This document shows positions 32,198 through 58,705 of a stretch of 64,000 nucleotides of DNA, piece after piece; position 1 is the stretch's first letter, and the number at the start of each line of letters is the position of its first letter. The stretch covers positions 24,968,455 to 25,032,454 of the forward strand of contig CM035809.1 in the NCBI GenBank assembly GCA_020466095.1, written 5' to 3'. Under the pieces are notes generated by a model. That model worked only from the letters and a program-made list of their open reading frames with translations. It was not told where the DNA came from and ran no database searches. Source of the stretch: Chlorops oryzae. Its lineage: Eukaryota > Arthropoda > Insecta > Diptera > Chloropidae. The translations under genes were made by a program, and so were the position numbers.

Positions 32198-35100
32198 TTC
32201 AAATTTGATATCATATTTAAACGCAGTGCCAAAGTGATTTAAAATATTTTTAAAATTTTTATTGGAAGAAACAAAAAGCGGATTTTTATTTAAAAAAATT
32301 TTTAAATATGCTTGGTAATAATATTGGCCCTTGCTTTTTTTTTAAATTTGCTTCTGAAGAGTTGGCAGCACTGACTCTAGCTTTCATTTGACCATTATTA
32401 AAAATAAAGCTTTTTTTCATCTCGAGCTCTAGCGGCAAAGTTACACAGAACCGCTTTGAACTTAAAGCTCTAGAGATATGAAGAGCTTTTAACTGTTTTT
32501 TTAAATTTAATTATGTTAAAAAAAAAAAAAACTAAAAATAAAAATAAATTCTGTGCGTGCGAATGTTTTAGGCCACACAACTAAATTCCCTTACAATTTC
32601 CATTTATTTGTTGCATTTCAATTTGCACTTAACTTACCCGAATTAATTTTGTTTTTTTTTTAAGTATTGTATTTTTTGCATTTCTCTTCTCGAAAATTCT
32701 TACGCTCGCTTACATCGCGCAGCGCTTCGTTCCACTGAAAAAAAAAAAATTGTTTTAATAAGTATATTGATGAAATATATATTTTCGGAAAGATAATAAA
32801 ACAACTAATATAATTATATATAAAAAAAATGTGACTCTTTAGATCACCACAAGAGGGCGCTCAACTACGACGATTTTAAGCAAAACTGCTTAAACAAAAA
32901 AAAATCCGCTCAAGTCGAGATTCACAAAAATTAATGTCAAAAATTTAGTTTTTTGTGAAATGATTTCAAATTTATTTTTTTGACTTCTTCAATATATAAG
33001 TAATAAATAAAAACAATACTTTAAGGCAAAGGGGCTTAATGTTGTTTTATTTCTTTGCTTTGAAAAACACAATATTTTTGTTTGGATATTCAAAAATTAC
33101 AAAACTTTAATGGAGTAAAAAAAAAAAAAAATACGGAAAAACAGGTATTTTTTTATTCCTATTTTTAAACCTCATATATTCCTCTAATAAGTTATGAGAA
33201 AATCAGACTTCTATCGAACCAACAAATAAAGAAAAAGAAGATTTTAAAAATGTATATTTTCATGATTTATACTGAAGGTTTCTTTGTAAGTAAACATTGT
33301 TAAATTCAGCCAAAAAGTATGCTTTTGAATATTTATGAAATGTGCATGCATTTATAAGTCTTTACTTTAAGTTTATTTTTCGTTGCAATTATATAAAAAT
33401 GTGCCCGATTATTGACTAAAATTATGTCTTAAGTCTTTGCTTTAACTCTCTCGCTTTTTATAACAGAACCGTCTGCGAAAAGACTTAAGACGCGAACGTG
33501 AAACCAGTAATAAAAATATTACGTAATTAATGGTGGGAGGAGTCCATATCAATGAAATATTATTTCTTGTTAAGATCGCATATATACATATAATGCTCTT
33601 CCCTCAATTTTAATGTATTTTGTAGCAATAGATCCATTTTTATAGCCACAAATAACTTTGGGCGGTGGGTAGTGGGAGGGGTAAATTTTGGTGAAACTTT
33701 GAAATTTGTTTAATTAAGTCATATTAGGGAATTGTGACAAATTTCATTGCCCTACGACACTTCCTTCTATTTTTGTCCATCGAATGTATGAGATCGAAGC
33801 ACTGTGCATCGCAGTCCGATTTATGCTTAAATACGCTTACGTGGGAGAGTGGGTAAAAATGTGTCATACGTAATTAATGGATGGCCGATAGTAGACGTCA
33901 AATATTTTATAAACGTAGTTCTAATGCAATTCTTTGAATTTTTCAACCCAACGCAAATGGTTCTGAACCATGAAAGTAATATTTAATCAAGTAGTTGTAA
34001 TCTATTTTCTGATTTATGGATAATCTGCCAAGAAAAAGATTTAGGTTTTCTTGAGATTATCCAGAAAAAAATCTAACAGTGCAACAGTTAGAAATTCTTT
34101 TCACTTCAATTTGCTTTGGATAAAAACTTCGTGCATACAAAGACTTTTGCTTTTTTCTGATGTAAAAATTCAATTTGCAGCGAAAATGGTATCAAGTAGT
34201 GCTCGGATAAAGTTCGATGTATATGAAGAAGTTATTAGTTATAGTCTTTCTATATTTGCATCAAAAAATTTGATAAAATGTTTATTGCCTTGGGAGCTAT
34301 AGGCCATAAAAAATAAAATATGATAAAAAACACGTCAAATTTTAGGAATTTTTGCAATTTGCACCTACTAGATATAGTTTTTTCGGGTCGGTTTGTACTA
34401 AAACTATTTAAAATGAGTTCAGAGCTATAAATTGTGATAGAAAGGAAATTAAAATATTGAACGGATTACGAGATATAGCCATAAGTAAGTGAGTAATTTA
34501 ATTCTCGGCCCCACTTTTTGAAGTCTATTTAAAAAAAAAAAGACGTGACTTGACAAAACTGAGTGTGAGGCGTTGATGGACTCACCGAGCACTTTCAAAA
34601 ACAGTCGTCAAATTTTTGTTTACAAAACATGACCTCTAAAATGTCGCACAGTGTTAACAAATGCTTTCTGACCTCAGAAAAACAGATTAGAAAGATAGAT
34701 TAGTCTCTTTTCTTTCAGGCTAAAGTCAGACTAAAATACCAGCTTCACAAGATGCAAAATATGGATGGCTCAGAATGCAGACTTGGGTCGTGAAGATGAG
34801 ACCGTATTTCAACAAATCGGCGAATGTGATGCCCTTAGCTGAGACTTGAATATTCAACATCCCTTTCTTAAATGACGATAATCGAAATTTTTATCTTTAA
34901 AGTCGCCAATGTAAAAAAAATTGCATTCCCAAGCAAAGGCAATTAAGTTACTTTCAATTAGTCATTCGTTCCGATAATAAATTTCTCTTGAAATCGAAAT
35001 AATCTTCTAGGAATCCTGAGATCCGACACACGTTTTTCATATTAGACTATACGCTCTTGTCTCCTGGAAAACAAAAGCGCTAATTTGCGTCATTGGAAGC

Positions 35101-35613
35101 ATTTGCGCTCTGGAAATGGGTTCTATGCGTTGCCTTCTTATAAAGTGAACAATCAAATTATATAATTCTAAGCCAAATGGGGTTGAAGGAAGCCTTTAGG
35201 AATAGCAGAATAAATTACAATAATAGCCTTATTGAATTGTGTTTAAATGGGAATTTCTAAAGCATATCATTGTCAGGAATATTCTAGATATACCCAAGAA
35301 TGATGGAATGTAAGATTACGACATGCGCAGATTTTCCTTTAATCCGGGCACTTGTGACGTTTTTGTTGGTGCTGCCATAAAGTTGTGTAAATTAAATTAA
35401 AAAAATTTTATTTATTTATTTAGAAAGAAATATAGACGATCCTTAGGTTTCCAGTTGGCAATTGCTCATTTTACAAGAATCTCTTATTTTAAGGACGTTG
35501 AAAGCATCTAAAAACCAGGTTTTGTCAAAGTTTCAAATTGGTAGTATATTTTTCGAACGTCAGTGGCAACGCTGTAAACACATCAAATCTTTAATTTAAA
35601 TTTTTTGTCTAAA
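32198..35613. other. Long spacer without a recognised gene
   Basis: It has a short inverted pair near 32409-32432 and 32466-32485 (AAAGCTTTTTTTCATCTCGA against ATATGAAGAGCTTTT), several A runs, and otherwise stop-rich A+T sequence. The 83-codon open stretch at 34051-34302 has no motif and is not called. Confidence 0.4.
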
Positions 35614-36318
35614 AAAGGGTCTGGCGAGTTAATAGGTGCCATCTAAAAACACTGTGGAGACTAGTTTTTAGATTTTTATTTTGAACGGTCCTTAAAATAT
35701 CCTTGAAAATCCTTTTTTAATTAGCCTTTTTTCGAAATTTTATATCTCAAAAACTAATTAAGATAAGAAGATGATACAAACGTTGGCCAATTGCTAATAT
35801 AACAGGAAATAAAAAAAATTTTTTTTACACTGAGAAAAATTTTTCCACAAAACTAAAAAGACAATAAGTCACCAATTGTCTCATCTTTTTATCTTAATTA
35901 TTTCTGGAGATATTAAATTTTTAAAAACATGCCGTAGGAGTAATGTGTTTTGTATCATTTTCGCACATTTGTACTGGATATTAGTACTAGAGCATCTATG
36001 TGCACCTGTAATTTTTTGAATATCTCACTGTTACGCCATTTAATTTGAATGAAAATTTTTTTTAAATGAAAGCAAATACTTAGAGGTATTTTTTTTTAAT
36101 TTGTAGAGTGGCGGCAAACTGGGAATACACTGAAAAAAATTTGTTAAAATTATCTTTTTAGTTTTGTGGAAAATTTTTCTCAGTGTAAAAATTTTAAAAA
36201 TTGTTTTTTGATTTCCTGTTATATTAGCAATTGGCCAACGTTTGTTTCATCTTCTTATCTTGATTAGTTTTTGAGATATAAAATTTTGAAAATGATGCCG
36301 CAACCCGCCAGACCCTTT
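35614..36318. mobile_element. MITE with AGGGTCTGGCG ends, full copy
   Basis: AAAGGGTCTGGCGAGTTAAT at 35614 and ACCCGCCAGACCCTT near 36304-36318 are the inverted ends. Long inner arms match as well: TTTTATATCTCAAAAACTAA and CCAATTGCTAATATAACAGG on the left, with their inverses at about 36210-36285. CACTGAGAAAAATTTTTCCA and its inverse follow. Partial copies lie at 42271-42847 and 61863-62181, with a relic at 3204-3300. About 700 bases, non-coding. Confidence 0.75.
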
Positions 36319-38215
36319 TCATCTGGCAAAAATTTTCAATAATTTCAATCAATTTAAATTCTTTTAACGCTATACCTAGTGCCTTTTGATGCTCAATTAA
36401 AACATTTTGCTTTGCTATCATCTGATCGATTTTGACGAGAGATTAAATTCCATAAAATATTTTCCTATTTATACATATATGAAACCCTTTAACCGAAACG
36501 GCAGTGACGGCCACCCTCATTATGCATTAACCTTTCGCATGCACTGCGCGAACGTGTTTGATTAAAATTTTGTATTGAATTTCATTTTTCCGTCTTTAAT
36601 AATCCGAACACGTTGCAATTTGAATTCACTTCAATACCATCGCATATTTCTCAGTCAAAGCCACCAGGCACCAAGCCACCCATCCACCCATCCTCCTCGC
36701 ATTATCATCAAACCAGAGACCAATACATCGTCCATTCAAAAATCATGCAAAACATTGAGATCTCATGCAGTAATTGCAGCATTATTCTCAATATTCAAAG
36801 TAAATTAATTTGCGTGCGACCTCCTTGCATCCATTGTCCGGAGAGGGGGGGGAGGAGATTTGCGACCCGCCTATAGGCTATTGGACATGACGTTATTAAG
36901 CGCCAGCAATTCATAATGACAGCCGTGCTCAAGATAAAATATGACAGTCGAAATTCATGCCATTTATGCATTCATCTAGCCATCCGTCCATCCATTCAGT
37001 CATTCGTTCATTCGTCCCTTCAGTCATTCCATCAATCATTCGTTGGTTCAGTCTTTCAATCATTTATGCCTCCATTTGTCAATGTGCATTTAATGTGATG
37101 AGTGGCTGGCACTGATTATGACGATGGGCCTCCACGCTGTGCGATGTGGTCTTGCAATGCACTTTAATTAAAAATTGTCCTATAATTTTCTTTTTTTTTT
37201 GAGCTTGTCAAGCATCTCTTGTGATGGCATGTGTTGCAGAAAAATTGTTTTTTAAATTTTCTTTTATTTTTATGCCATTTTTTTTTTTTTTTTGTCATCG
37301 GCTCACCTTGCTTTCCGATTTCGATTCTCGATTTGAGGAGCTCGTAAAATTTCATGCTGAGAGCCAATAAGTCAAAGGCTCAAAAGGGCGCTTTTGTATG
37401 GCTTGGTGGTCCTATTCAATTCGTTGTTTGGTCATGTCGTGACGTCATGTGTGACATTAAAGTGTAGCGTGTTGGCAGAGATAAATGTAAAATTGTTATG
37501 TTATTCAGATGAATCCTTTTCAAGTTGACACGTGCCCTCTCACTGGAAGAATCATCGAATCATCGGGAGTTCAAGGTTCCTTCCCAATCAATGGCAATCA
37601 CAAAGGGAAAAAAATTTAAATCAGAGCGAACGATAACGAAGACATAAATTCATTGAGTAATTCCGGTGAATTTTTGATTGTCATCGAGATGGAGGGAAAT
37701 TTTTCCATTTGAAACTGAAATATTTTCTTCGATGGCCTTTCGAAGCAAAAATGTGCATTCATCATGGGCTTCGAAATGGGAATAATTTTGGTCGAAGATA
37801 TCATAAAAGAGAAATTGCTTAGATTATTTTCTGCTATGAAAGGAAACATTTTTTTTGGAACAATATTTTTGATGGTTTTGTATAGAAATTAAGAATTTTT
37901 TGTGGCCCCTTTAACAACGGCACTGGCTGCAAGTGGATGGTATTGTTATTCTAGCCTGCATTCATTCATTCATATTTCCAGGAATGGTTGCTATAGCCTT
38001 CAGCTGCAACACAATTAATCATTGACGTCTCTCGATTCTTTTCCCAGAATTATGGAGACATGAATAGACACTTTGATCACAGATTCCAGGAGGTTGTAGC
38101 ATAAGTAAACTAACAAGCATTAATTTCATAGAAAAAACCCTATTTGAGAAGTTTTCAAATGGCAAACATATCAAAATGGCAAAATGGCACAAGGACAGAT
38201 GCATGAACAGTCGAA
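36319..38215. other. No gene; simple CATT-type runs
   Basis: It includes a CCATCCATTCAGTCATTC-type stretch at about 36980-37060 and a CGTGACGTCATGTG palindrome near 37438. No coding sequence recognised. Confidence 0.4.
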
Positions 38216-39585
38216 TGGTAAGGAAGATGGGAAATTCGATGGAAGCTTTTATGGAACCGTGGGCAGAAAGGTGAATAGAAAGGTTAGCTTAAAGTTGATG
38301 CAAATGTAAATGGAAAGGTTAAAGCAGATGTAAATAGAAAGTTGAATGGAAATTGGAATATAAAGCCAAATACAAAGATTATTCTTAACTTGAAAGCCGA
38401 GGTTAATGGAAAGGTGGATGGAAAGTTGAATTAAAATTTGAGTTGAAATTTGAACGGAAAGGTTAAAGGAGAATTGAAAATGGAGCAGGAAGTTGATTAC
38501 AAATTTAAATGGAAAGTTGAATGGAAATTTGAATGGAAAGTTGGAAGAGTTGAATTGAAGTTTGAATGGAAAGTTGGATGGAAAGTTGGATGGAAAGTTG
38601 AACGGAAAGTTGAACGGAAAGTTGAATGGAAAGTTGAATGGAAAGTTGAATGGAAAGTGGAATGAAAAGTTAAATGGCAAGCATAATGGAAAGTTGAATG
38701 GAAAGTTGAATTAATGGAAAGTTGAACGGAAAGTTGAATAGAAAGTTGAATGGAAAGTCGAATGGAAAGTTGAATGGAAAGTTGAATGGAAAGTTGGAAG
38801 AGTTGAATAGAAGTTTGAATGGAAAGTTGGATGGAAAGTTGGATGAAAGTTGAACGGAATGTTGAATGAAAAATTTAATGGAAAGTTGAACGGAAAGTTG
38901 AATAGAAAGTTGAATTGAAAGTTGAATGGAAAGTTGGAAGAGTTGAATTGAAATTTGAACGGAAAGTTGGATGGAAAGTTGGATGGAAAGTTGAATAGAT
39001 ATTTTAATGGAAAGTTGAATGAAAATTTGAATGGAAAGTGGAATGAAATGTTAAATGGAAAGTATAATGGAAAGTTGAATGGAAAGTCGAATGGAAAGTT
39101 GAATGGAAAGTTGAATGAAAAGTTGCATGGAAAGGTGAAATTGAAGGTGAATGGAAATTGAACGGTGAAAGGGGAAGTGTATTAAAATTTGAATGGAAAA
39201 TTGATTGGAAAGTAGAATATAAAGTTAAACACAAAATTGTATGGAAAGTGGAATAGATAGTTGGACAGACAGTTGAATGGAAGAGTAAAAGAAAAGGTGA
39301 AAAGAGAGGTGAATGGAAATTTGAATACAATTTTGATTACGAATTTGAATGGAAATTTGGATGGAGTTGAATGGAAAGTTGAATAAAAATTGAAATCTGA
39401 ATGTAAAGTGTAATGAAAAGATGTAAGAATAGGTCAATGGAAAGTTGATTATAGAGTTAAATGGAAATTTCAATACAAAGTTGAATGGAAAGTTCAATGG
39501 ATTTTCGAATGGAAATTTGATTGAAAACTTGAATGATAAGTTCAAAGGAAAGTTGAATAGAACGGTGAATGAGAACTATGTTCAT
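38216..39585. repeat. 12-bp repeat array (unit GTTGAATGGAAA)
   Basis: About 110 loose copies of the 12-base unit GTTGAATGGAAA with point changes (GGATGG, GAACGG, AAATGG) and a recurring longer block AGTTGGAAGAGTTGAA at about 38538, 38791 and 38932. As 12 is a multiple of 3, each frame repeats a four-residue motif (NGKL, or PFNF on the other strand), which creates open frames of 70-143 codons. These vary and have no start or domain support, so they are not called as genes. The array sits in the spacer before Naam. Confidence 0.9.
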
Positions 39586-41854
39586 CATAAAAACCAAATT
39601 TAATTTTGTTTTGTTCATTTTCAGGCCTCCAATGTTCCTTTCATTATTCCAAGATATCCTCGATATCCTTCCAGTTGCTCTTAGAGAGCTGACCTTTTTA
39701 TAAAGCCAGGTACTTTTTCTCTTTGGCTATCATCAAAACTTCAATTCTACTCAATTGCATCCTCCAGTAGACCCCAAAACCCTTCGTATCATTGCCTCCT
39801 ATCTCATTTGAATATTTTCCCAACTTTCGATGCACATTACTCAGTCTCAGTCTCAGTCTCAGTTTCCTTCCATTCAATTCAAATTGCTTCTGCTTCGTTC
39901 TTCTTTTCGTAACCCAAACGTCATTACCATTTCGTGTGCATTCGATGCGGTAAAAAGTGTAATTTATCATTTTTCGCAAGCGCAGCGCGAATTTCGTTTT
40001 CGTTTCGTGTCCCAGTTTTCTATCGTCGTTTTGTCTTTTTCCGAAAATTCGAAATTCGCTTTACCGCAATTCCCAGCTCAAGGTGCTCAATATGCTTTTT
40101 GTTTTACCGCATCTACCACGGCTCGGATGGTGCGATATGTTGGCTGCAGAGGGATTGAAAATTTTCTAACATTTAGCTGCAACGCTTTCGCATTTTCAAC
40201 GCGCTTCCACAAATGGAGTTAATAGGCTTACACCCAGATTTCTTTCCAATGGTAAAACACAGTTTCACTTGAAGAGTTAAGCTCATACCTCGGATACGCT
40301 TACGGTATTATATTTCAATTGCGTCAGAAAAGTTTTAAGGCTGCATTTGTTTCAATGTTGCTGCTGAACTTTATCGATAGACTCGTACGTACGTACGTAA
40401 CTACAACGTCTTCAGTGTGACGTTCCATGCCAACGAATTTCTAAGGGGGAATCGTCGATGAAAAAAATGGATAAACAAAAGAAAAAGAAAAAAGAAAAGA
40501 AAAAAAAAAACCTGAAGGAAAACTAAGAAAATTGATGAAGGGCGCTATTTATTACTCAACGGATATGGAGAGCAGGAAGGGTTCGGTTGCAATCATGCTC
40601 ATGCCTGCAAGACTTCAACAGACGTACATAATAAATTCTGAGGCACTGAAGCGCTTTCAACTTTGGCCTTTCAGCATTTTCGGTAATTGCACTTTTCTGA
40701 GTTTTGCTCCTTTCATTAGGGTTACTATTTTCCATTTGAGTTGAAGCTTTATGAAAACGATTTTGCAATGATTACCCCAGAGAGCTTCTTTAAAATGAAT
40801 AAAAAAGGATTACTGGTTGCTTGTCGAGGGGTCAACGGTATTATTGCGGGATCAGTAGTCCGTCTAAGACAGGATCTGAATATTGTCAATATTAAAACTG
40901 TGTACATATTAATTATAAGTAGTTTTATAATTATATATGCTAGGGCAAAAATATTCAAACTGACCACCCAAAAGTATGCATATAAATTTTTTGTATATTT
41001 ATGATTTTTCGACATTTGTGTTTTCTTTTAGGGGTTTCCATTTGATAACATTTATAGCAGACTCCTGCTACCTGGCAGTATCTGGATCTTCTTAAAAATA
41101 AAATTGATCTCCGTTGGCAAAGCCTTAAAATTATATGATGCATATTTAAAGGAGTTGAATGAAATTATATGCTTTTAACATTTTTATGATTACACTGTGC
41201 TAGTCGGAAATCTCAACAACGGGTATTCCTAGTGGGTAAACCTAATTTGACTACGCCGATTTCAATGGGTCTAGTCATTTTCCGAAGTTAGTGACCATTT
41301 TCGAGATATCGGGTTCTGAAGTTGTAGATCCCAGGAACAAAAAAAAAAAAAAATATTTTAACTTTTTATTGAATGTTAATCACAGTAAATCGAACGCATA
41401 AGCATCAAATCAATAAAAATACATAAAATAGAAACATATTCGCCAAAAACCTTAAGTATTTAACCCTTTAAAGCCCAATGATATCGTTCCAGAACACTGA
41501 TTTTCTGGAAACCCATTGAAAAGCCATTAAATTCAGATATAAATAAAATAGAAAAATCGAAGGTTGTTAATTTGATGTTTGGTGTTAATGGGTTAATCGA
41601 CCTTCTGATCATTTTCATCATATCTTTTGAAAGTTGGTGTTTTTTTTTTATTTTTCTCATTTTTTTCGATTTTTAAACCCTTTTTAAAAATATTCTTAAC
41701 GGACGAATTTGAATATTTTGCTTTCTTTAATCTAAAAATGACGGATGTGGTTTGAAAATTAAATAATGGTTGATGTACAGCATTGACGTAACTGACATTA
41801 TAACATAACAATATAATTAAAATCATCAGACGGACTATTTTGATTGGCTTGGTA
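39586..41854. other. No gene recognised
   Basis: Contains a CAGTCTCAGTCTCAGTCTCAG run at about 39840, a CGTACGTACGTACGTA run at about 40385, and an isolated copy of the CCAAAAGTATGCAT motif at about 40966. No coding support. Confidence 0.4.
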
Positions 41855-42102
41855 GGGCAACAGAAACAATTTGAATACAACTCCCAAAATTATGCATTTA
41901 AATATTTAAAATATTTCCCATGGTGAAATACATTTTGTGGGTATGTCCATATAAACACTTTTAGAGCAAGGATTTTGGCAACTGAGCGTATGTTCTCATA
42001 AACTTAGTGAAGTTCCATTAGTAATAGATTAGAATTATTTTAATTGATTTTCAAATATTATAACATACCTTTAGGCGTTGAATTTAAATGTTTTCGGTTG
42101 CC
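41855..42102. mobile_element. MITE with GGGCAACAGAAACA ends (AAGTATGCA group)
   Basis: GGGCAACAGAAACAATTTGA at 41855 and TTTAAATGTTTTCGGTTGCC ending at 42102 are inverted ends. Further in, CTCCCAAAATTATGCATTTA pairs with ATACCTTTAGGCGTTGAATT. It is related to 58706-59185. Confidence 0.6.
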
Positions 42103-42270
42103 ATAATTATGAGTGTTCTGGTCTTGTTAGCCCATTCCCTTAAAAGAGAAAAATGAGATTATTATTATATTATATTTAAGCAGTAAGTCATAATAAGTAT
42201 TATGGACATAGGCTGTATATCGGGACGTGAAAATATTGATTAGGAAATGATCTACTTGAAGTTTATTAGC

Positions 42271-42847
42271 AATAAGTCACCGTTTGTTTCATCTTTTTAT
42301 CTTAATTATTTCTGGAGATATTAAATTTTTTAAAAACATGTCGTATGAGTACCTAATGTGTTTTGTATCATTTTCGCACATTTGTACTGGATATTAGTAC
42401 TAGAGCATCTATGTGCACTTGTATTTTTTTGAATATCTCACTGTTGCGCCATTTAATTTGAATGAAATTATTTTTTAAATGAAAGCAAATACTTACAGGT
42501 ATTTTTTAAAAAAATTTTTGAAGCGGCGTCAAACTGGGAATACACTGAAAAAAATTGTTAAAAATGTCTTTTTCGTTTTTTGGGAAAATTTTTCTCAGTG
42601 TAAAAATTAAAAAAAATATTTTTTGATTTCCTGATATATTAGCAATCGGCCAACGTTTGATTCATCTTCTTATCTTAATTAGTTTTTGAGATAAAAATTT
42701 TGAAAAAAGGCTTTATTAAAAAAGGATTTTCAAGGATATTTCAAGGACCGTTCAAAATAAAAATCTAAAAAGGGTTTTTGATAGCACTATCGAAAAATCA
42801 AAAAAATTTAAAAATTCCTTTCATGATGCCGCACCGCCAGACCCTTT
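42271..42847. mobile_element. Partial copy of the GGGTCTGGCG MITE
   Basis: It runs parallel to 35871-36318 (AATAAGTCACC, GGATATTAGTACTAGAGCAT, AACTGGGAATACACTGAAAA) and finishes with CACCGCCAGACCCTTT. The left arm is missing. It keeps a block (GATTTTCAAGGATATTTCAA) that the right arm of the 35614 copy has lost, so the copies are differently deleted. Confidence 0.7.
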
Positions 42848-43192
42848 CATCTTAACCAGATCCATTGACTGTGGCTTGCCAAACTTCAGGAACCCTCCAT
42901 CGTCCACTTCGTCCATTAGTCGATATTTTAAGGTGAAATTTATATGTGAAGTCTCTTTTAAAATCCTTTAAAATCTTAAGTAGGAGCTTCTTTTCTTCAG
43001 ACTTTTTCGAATATTTAAAGAGGCCCCAAAAGAAAATTTTCCCAAATCGAAGCAAGCAAATCGTAAAGTCAATAACATTTTGAACGCACCCCAAGACTTT
43101 GAAGCGTAGGTGAGACTTTATTTAAAATAAGTATAGTCAAAGGCCAAACCTTAAATCTTTAGAGGAATAATCGGTTTCGTATTGTCGCTATG

Positions 43193-43813
43193 ACAACTCT
43201 GGGAGCGCACTAAAAGCGACGTGAAACTTGTTTATTCGATAATTTATTGAGGCGTGAAGAAAAGAAGAGAAGATAATCGGCCTTTTGTCTCGCTTCAATT
43301 TGTAAAAATTACAAATAAAATTTATTCATTCGGTGCAATCGCAACAAATCGAACTCGAACGCAATTAGTATCGGAGCGTTATTCAAGCTTCGTATGTAGG
43401 AAAAAGCGGATTCTTTCTCGGAAAGTGAAAACCGTTACGATTTCGATTGCGATTACGTTTGAGGCTTAAACATTTTGTTGGTATGTGGCATGTGCGGCAC
43501 TACAGAAGCCCCATATTGGTTCGATTCGACCTTTAGAAAAGAAAGTTTTTTAACACGATAACAATGACGACTTCGACGTCATTGGCAAGGGTGGGACAGG
43601 GAGTTAAGCGATTGCGTACGATCTAACCAACCCCAATCGAGTGTTTTTTTCTTTCTGCATTTTTAGATTATTGATTACGTGCCATATTCATCACAAGCAC
43701 AATCAAAACGTGTGCATGCAAGCGGTACATACACTCACGCTCACAAGTGAAAATAATTTCGGAATATACCATCCATTGCATTGCGGAGAATCCACGGGAC
43801 CCTCGAGCGAAAA
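43193..43813 (+). promoter_or_regulatory. Presumed promoter and 5' UTR of Naam
   Basis: The stretch directly before the Naam start is richer in G+C than its surroundings. A donor-like GTTG/GTATGTGG at 43481 and an acceptor-like CTGCATTTTTAG at 43667 would allow a leader exon of about 43200-43480 spliced to 43668. This is inferred from signals only. The start context is CGAAAAATGG. Confidence 0.35.
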
Positions 43814-57037
<13,224 letters not shown>

Positions 57038-57283
57038 AGGCAATATAATCTGGCAATGGAACTACTTAAAATTAAACCTTCTTAAATCTCATTCTCTACA
57101 ATATTTTTCGGAGCACCTTAACCGCCTTACACTACAAAACACAATACGACCCACAAATGTAGATAACACATTGCTAGAGGCTATTTTTCGGAGGCACACA
57201 CAGACACGTAAGAAGGCAATTGTGCGCCTTTTCTCACAATCAAAGTTCAATTACATTCGATGATGACACAATCACATATCTCA

Positions 57284-57289
57284 AATAAA
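57284..57289 (+). terminator. Poly(A) signal of Naam
   Basis: AATAAA in TCTCAAATAAAAGCG, about 250 bases after the Naam stop. A second possible signal (GAATAAAATTG) is at about 57487. Confidence 0.55.
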
Positions 57290-57319
57290 AGCGTAGATTT
57301 ATAGTCGATAACTAGATGC

Positions 57320-58705
57320 GATTTACACTAGAGAAATGTTAAGAGACACTTACAATGAAATTATCACACAATTTGCTTAGCAATGTCCTTTTTTTTGGAG
57401 AATATTATGTACATTTATTTATTTATTGTTGTACATGTGCGGCTGTTATTGCTATTGAAATTGTTGGAAATGTTTCTAGAAAAACGAATAAAATTGAAAA
57501 AAATATTTAAAGCGATATCATTTATTGGAGGATTTATAGCCGGTAGTTGGAATGGAAGGAGTTCATTTAATAAAATGATTGGGAGATAAAATGATAAAAT
57601 GAAACTCGTAGACTGACAAGCTAAAACACGTACCTACAAATCAGATAAGAAAAAAGGATACGGATTCTTTAAGTAGCTAAATATAACACGGCGAAGGTCA
57701 AGAAAAATATTCAAAAAGATCAAATTCATGATCATCGGACGGTCCGAAGTTTTCATGCTGTTTTATTAAGGATGATATTTTTTGATAATAATTTTTAATG
57801 AGCAACAGAAAAGGGAATACCAAGAAGCGTAGTGATCCATATGAGACAAAAAAGAAACAATACCCTGAAATAATATGGACTGACCCAAGTGTAGCCTTCG
57901 GTCAGTCCTTCATGTTACCAGTACTAGTCCTCTTATAATTCCTTTCTAATGTATTCAACTGACCTTTTTAAAATGGGCCTGTCATTGGAGAGGGACTAGT
58001 CCGCAAAATGATTGACCGTAGGTCAGTTCTTTTTCGGTAAATTTTCATAAATTTGTCTGGTTTTAGGCTAGTCAAATTAGGAATAAAAAAACAATTTCTT
58101 AAATATTTTTTATTTATTTTTTTACTTTGTGAAAGATGAAAAAAAAATTTTTTCTAAGTTGATGAAAGTGTCATTTACAGACTACCCTTAATCCAACCCG
58201 TTTATTACCGACTACCGTCGGCTAGCCGAATTCGATGGAGCGAACTGCCATAATATAACCGGTAAGTTTTGGACCAGTCAAAGGCCAGCCCTTCTTATGA
58301 TATTGACCGGCTCATTGCTGAAGGATATATTCTGATTTTTTTTTTTTTTTTTCATAGTACGGCAATACAAAAATCGTTAAAATGAACACCTAAAAGTATG
58401 CATGATATTATTCTGTTACTGCGAAATTGAAAACGTTTACCCCAACCACCGTTTCCCGTTTAGGGTAATAAATATGCTCCCAATTTTCAATCCAGCACAG
58501 GTTATTCAAAGTAATACAATGTATTTTGTGGTAAGAATAGGACTTTTTTTTGGGGGAAAATAACGCTATGTCCTTATCTTGTCATTAAATTGCCGACAAG
58601 TATAGAAAGGAAAAAAATGTTTTTAAGTGCATTTTCCGGGCAACGAGTAATCATTGTAATCCTCCGGAATACAAAATTCGATCATTTCTGGGTCATCTTC
58701 ATATA
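57320..58705. other. No gene; weak inverted repeats
   Basis: Around 57884-58310, GGACTGACC / GGTCAGTCC / CTGACCT / GGACCAGTC and ACTAGTCC / GGACTAGT recur in both directions and may be an old repeat element with unclear edges. CACCTAAAAGTATGCATG is at about 58388. Nothing coding. Confidence 0.4.

Noticed and set aside
38249..38680. 143-codon - strand frame rich in PFNF
   Set aside because: Translation of the 12-bp repeat array with no conserved domain.
43505..43530. tRNA-like GGTTCGATTCGACC
   Set aside because: No acceptor or anticodon arms can be built around it.
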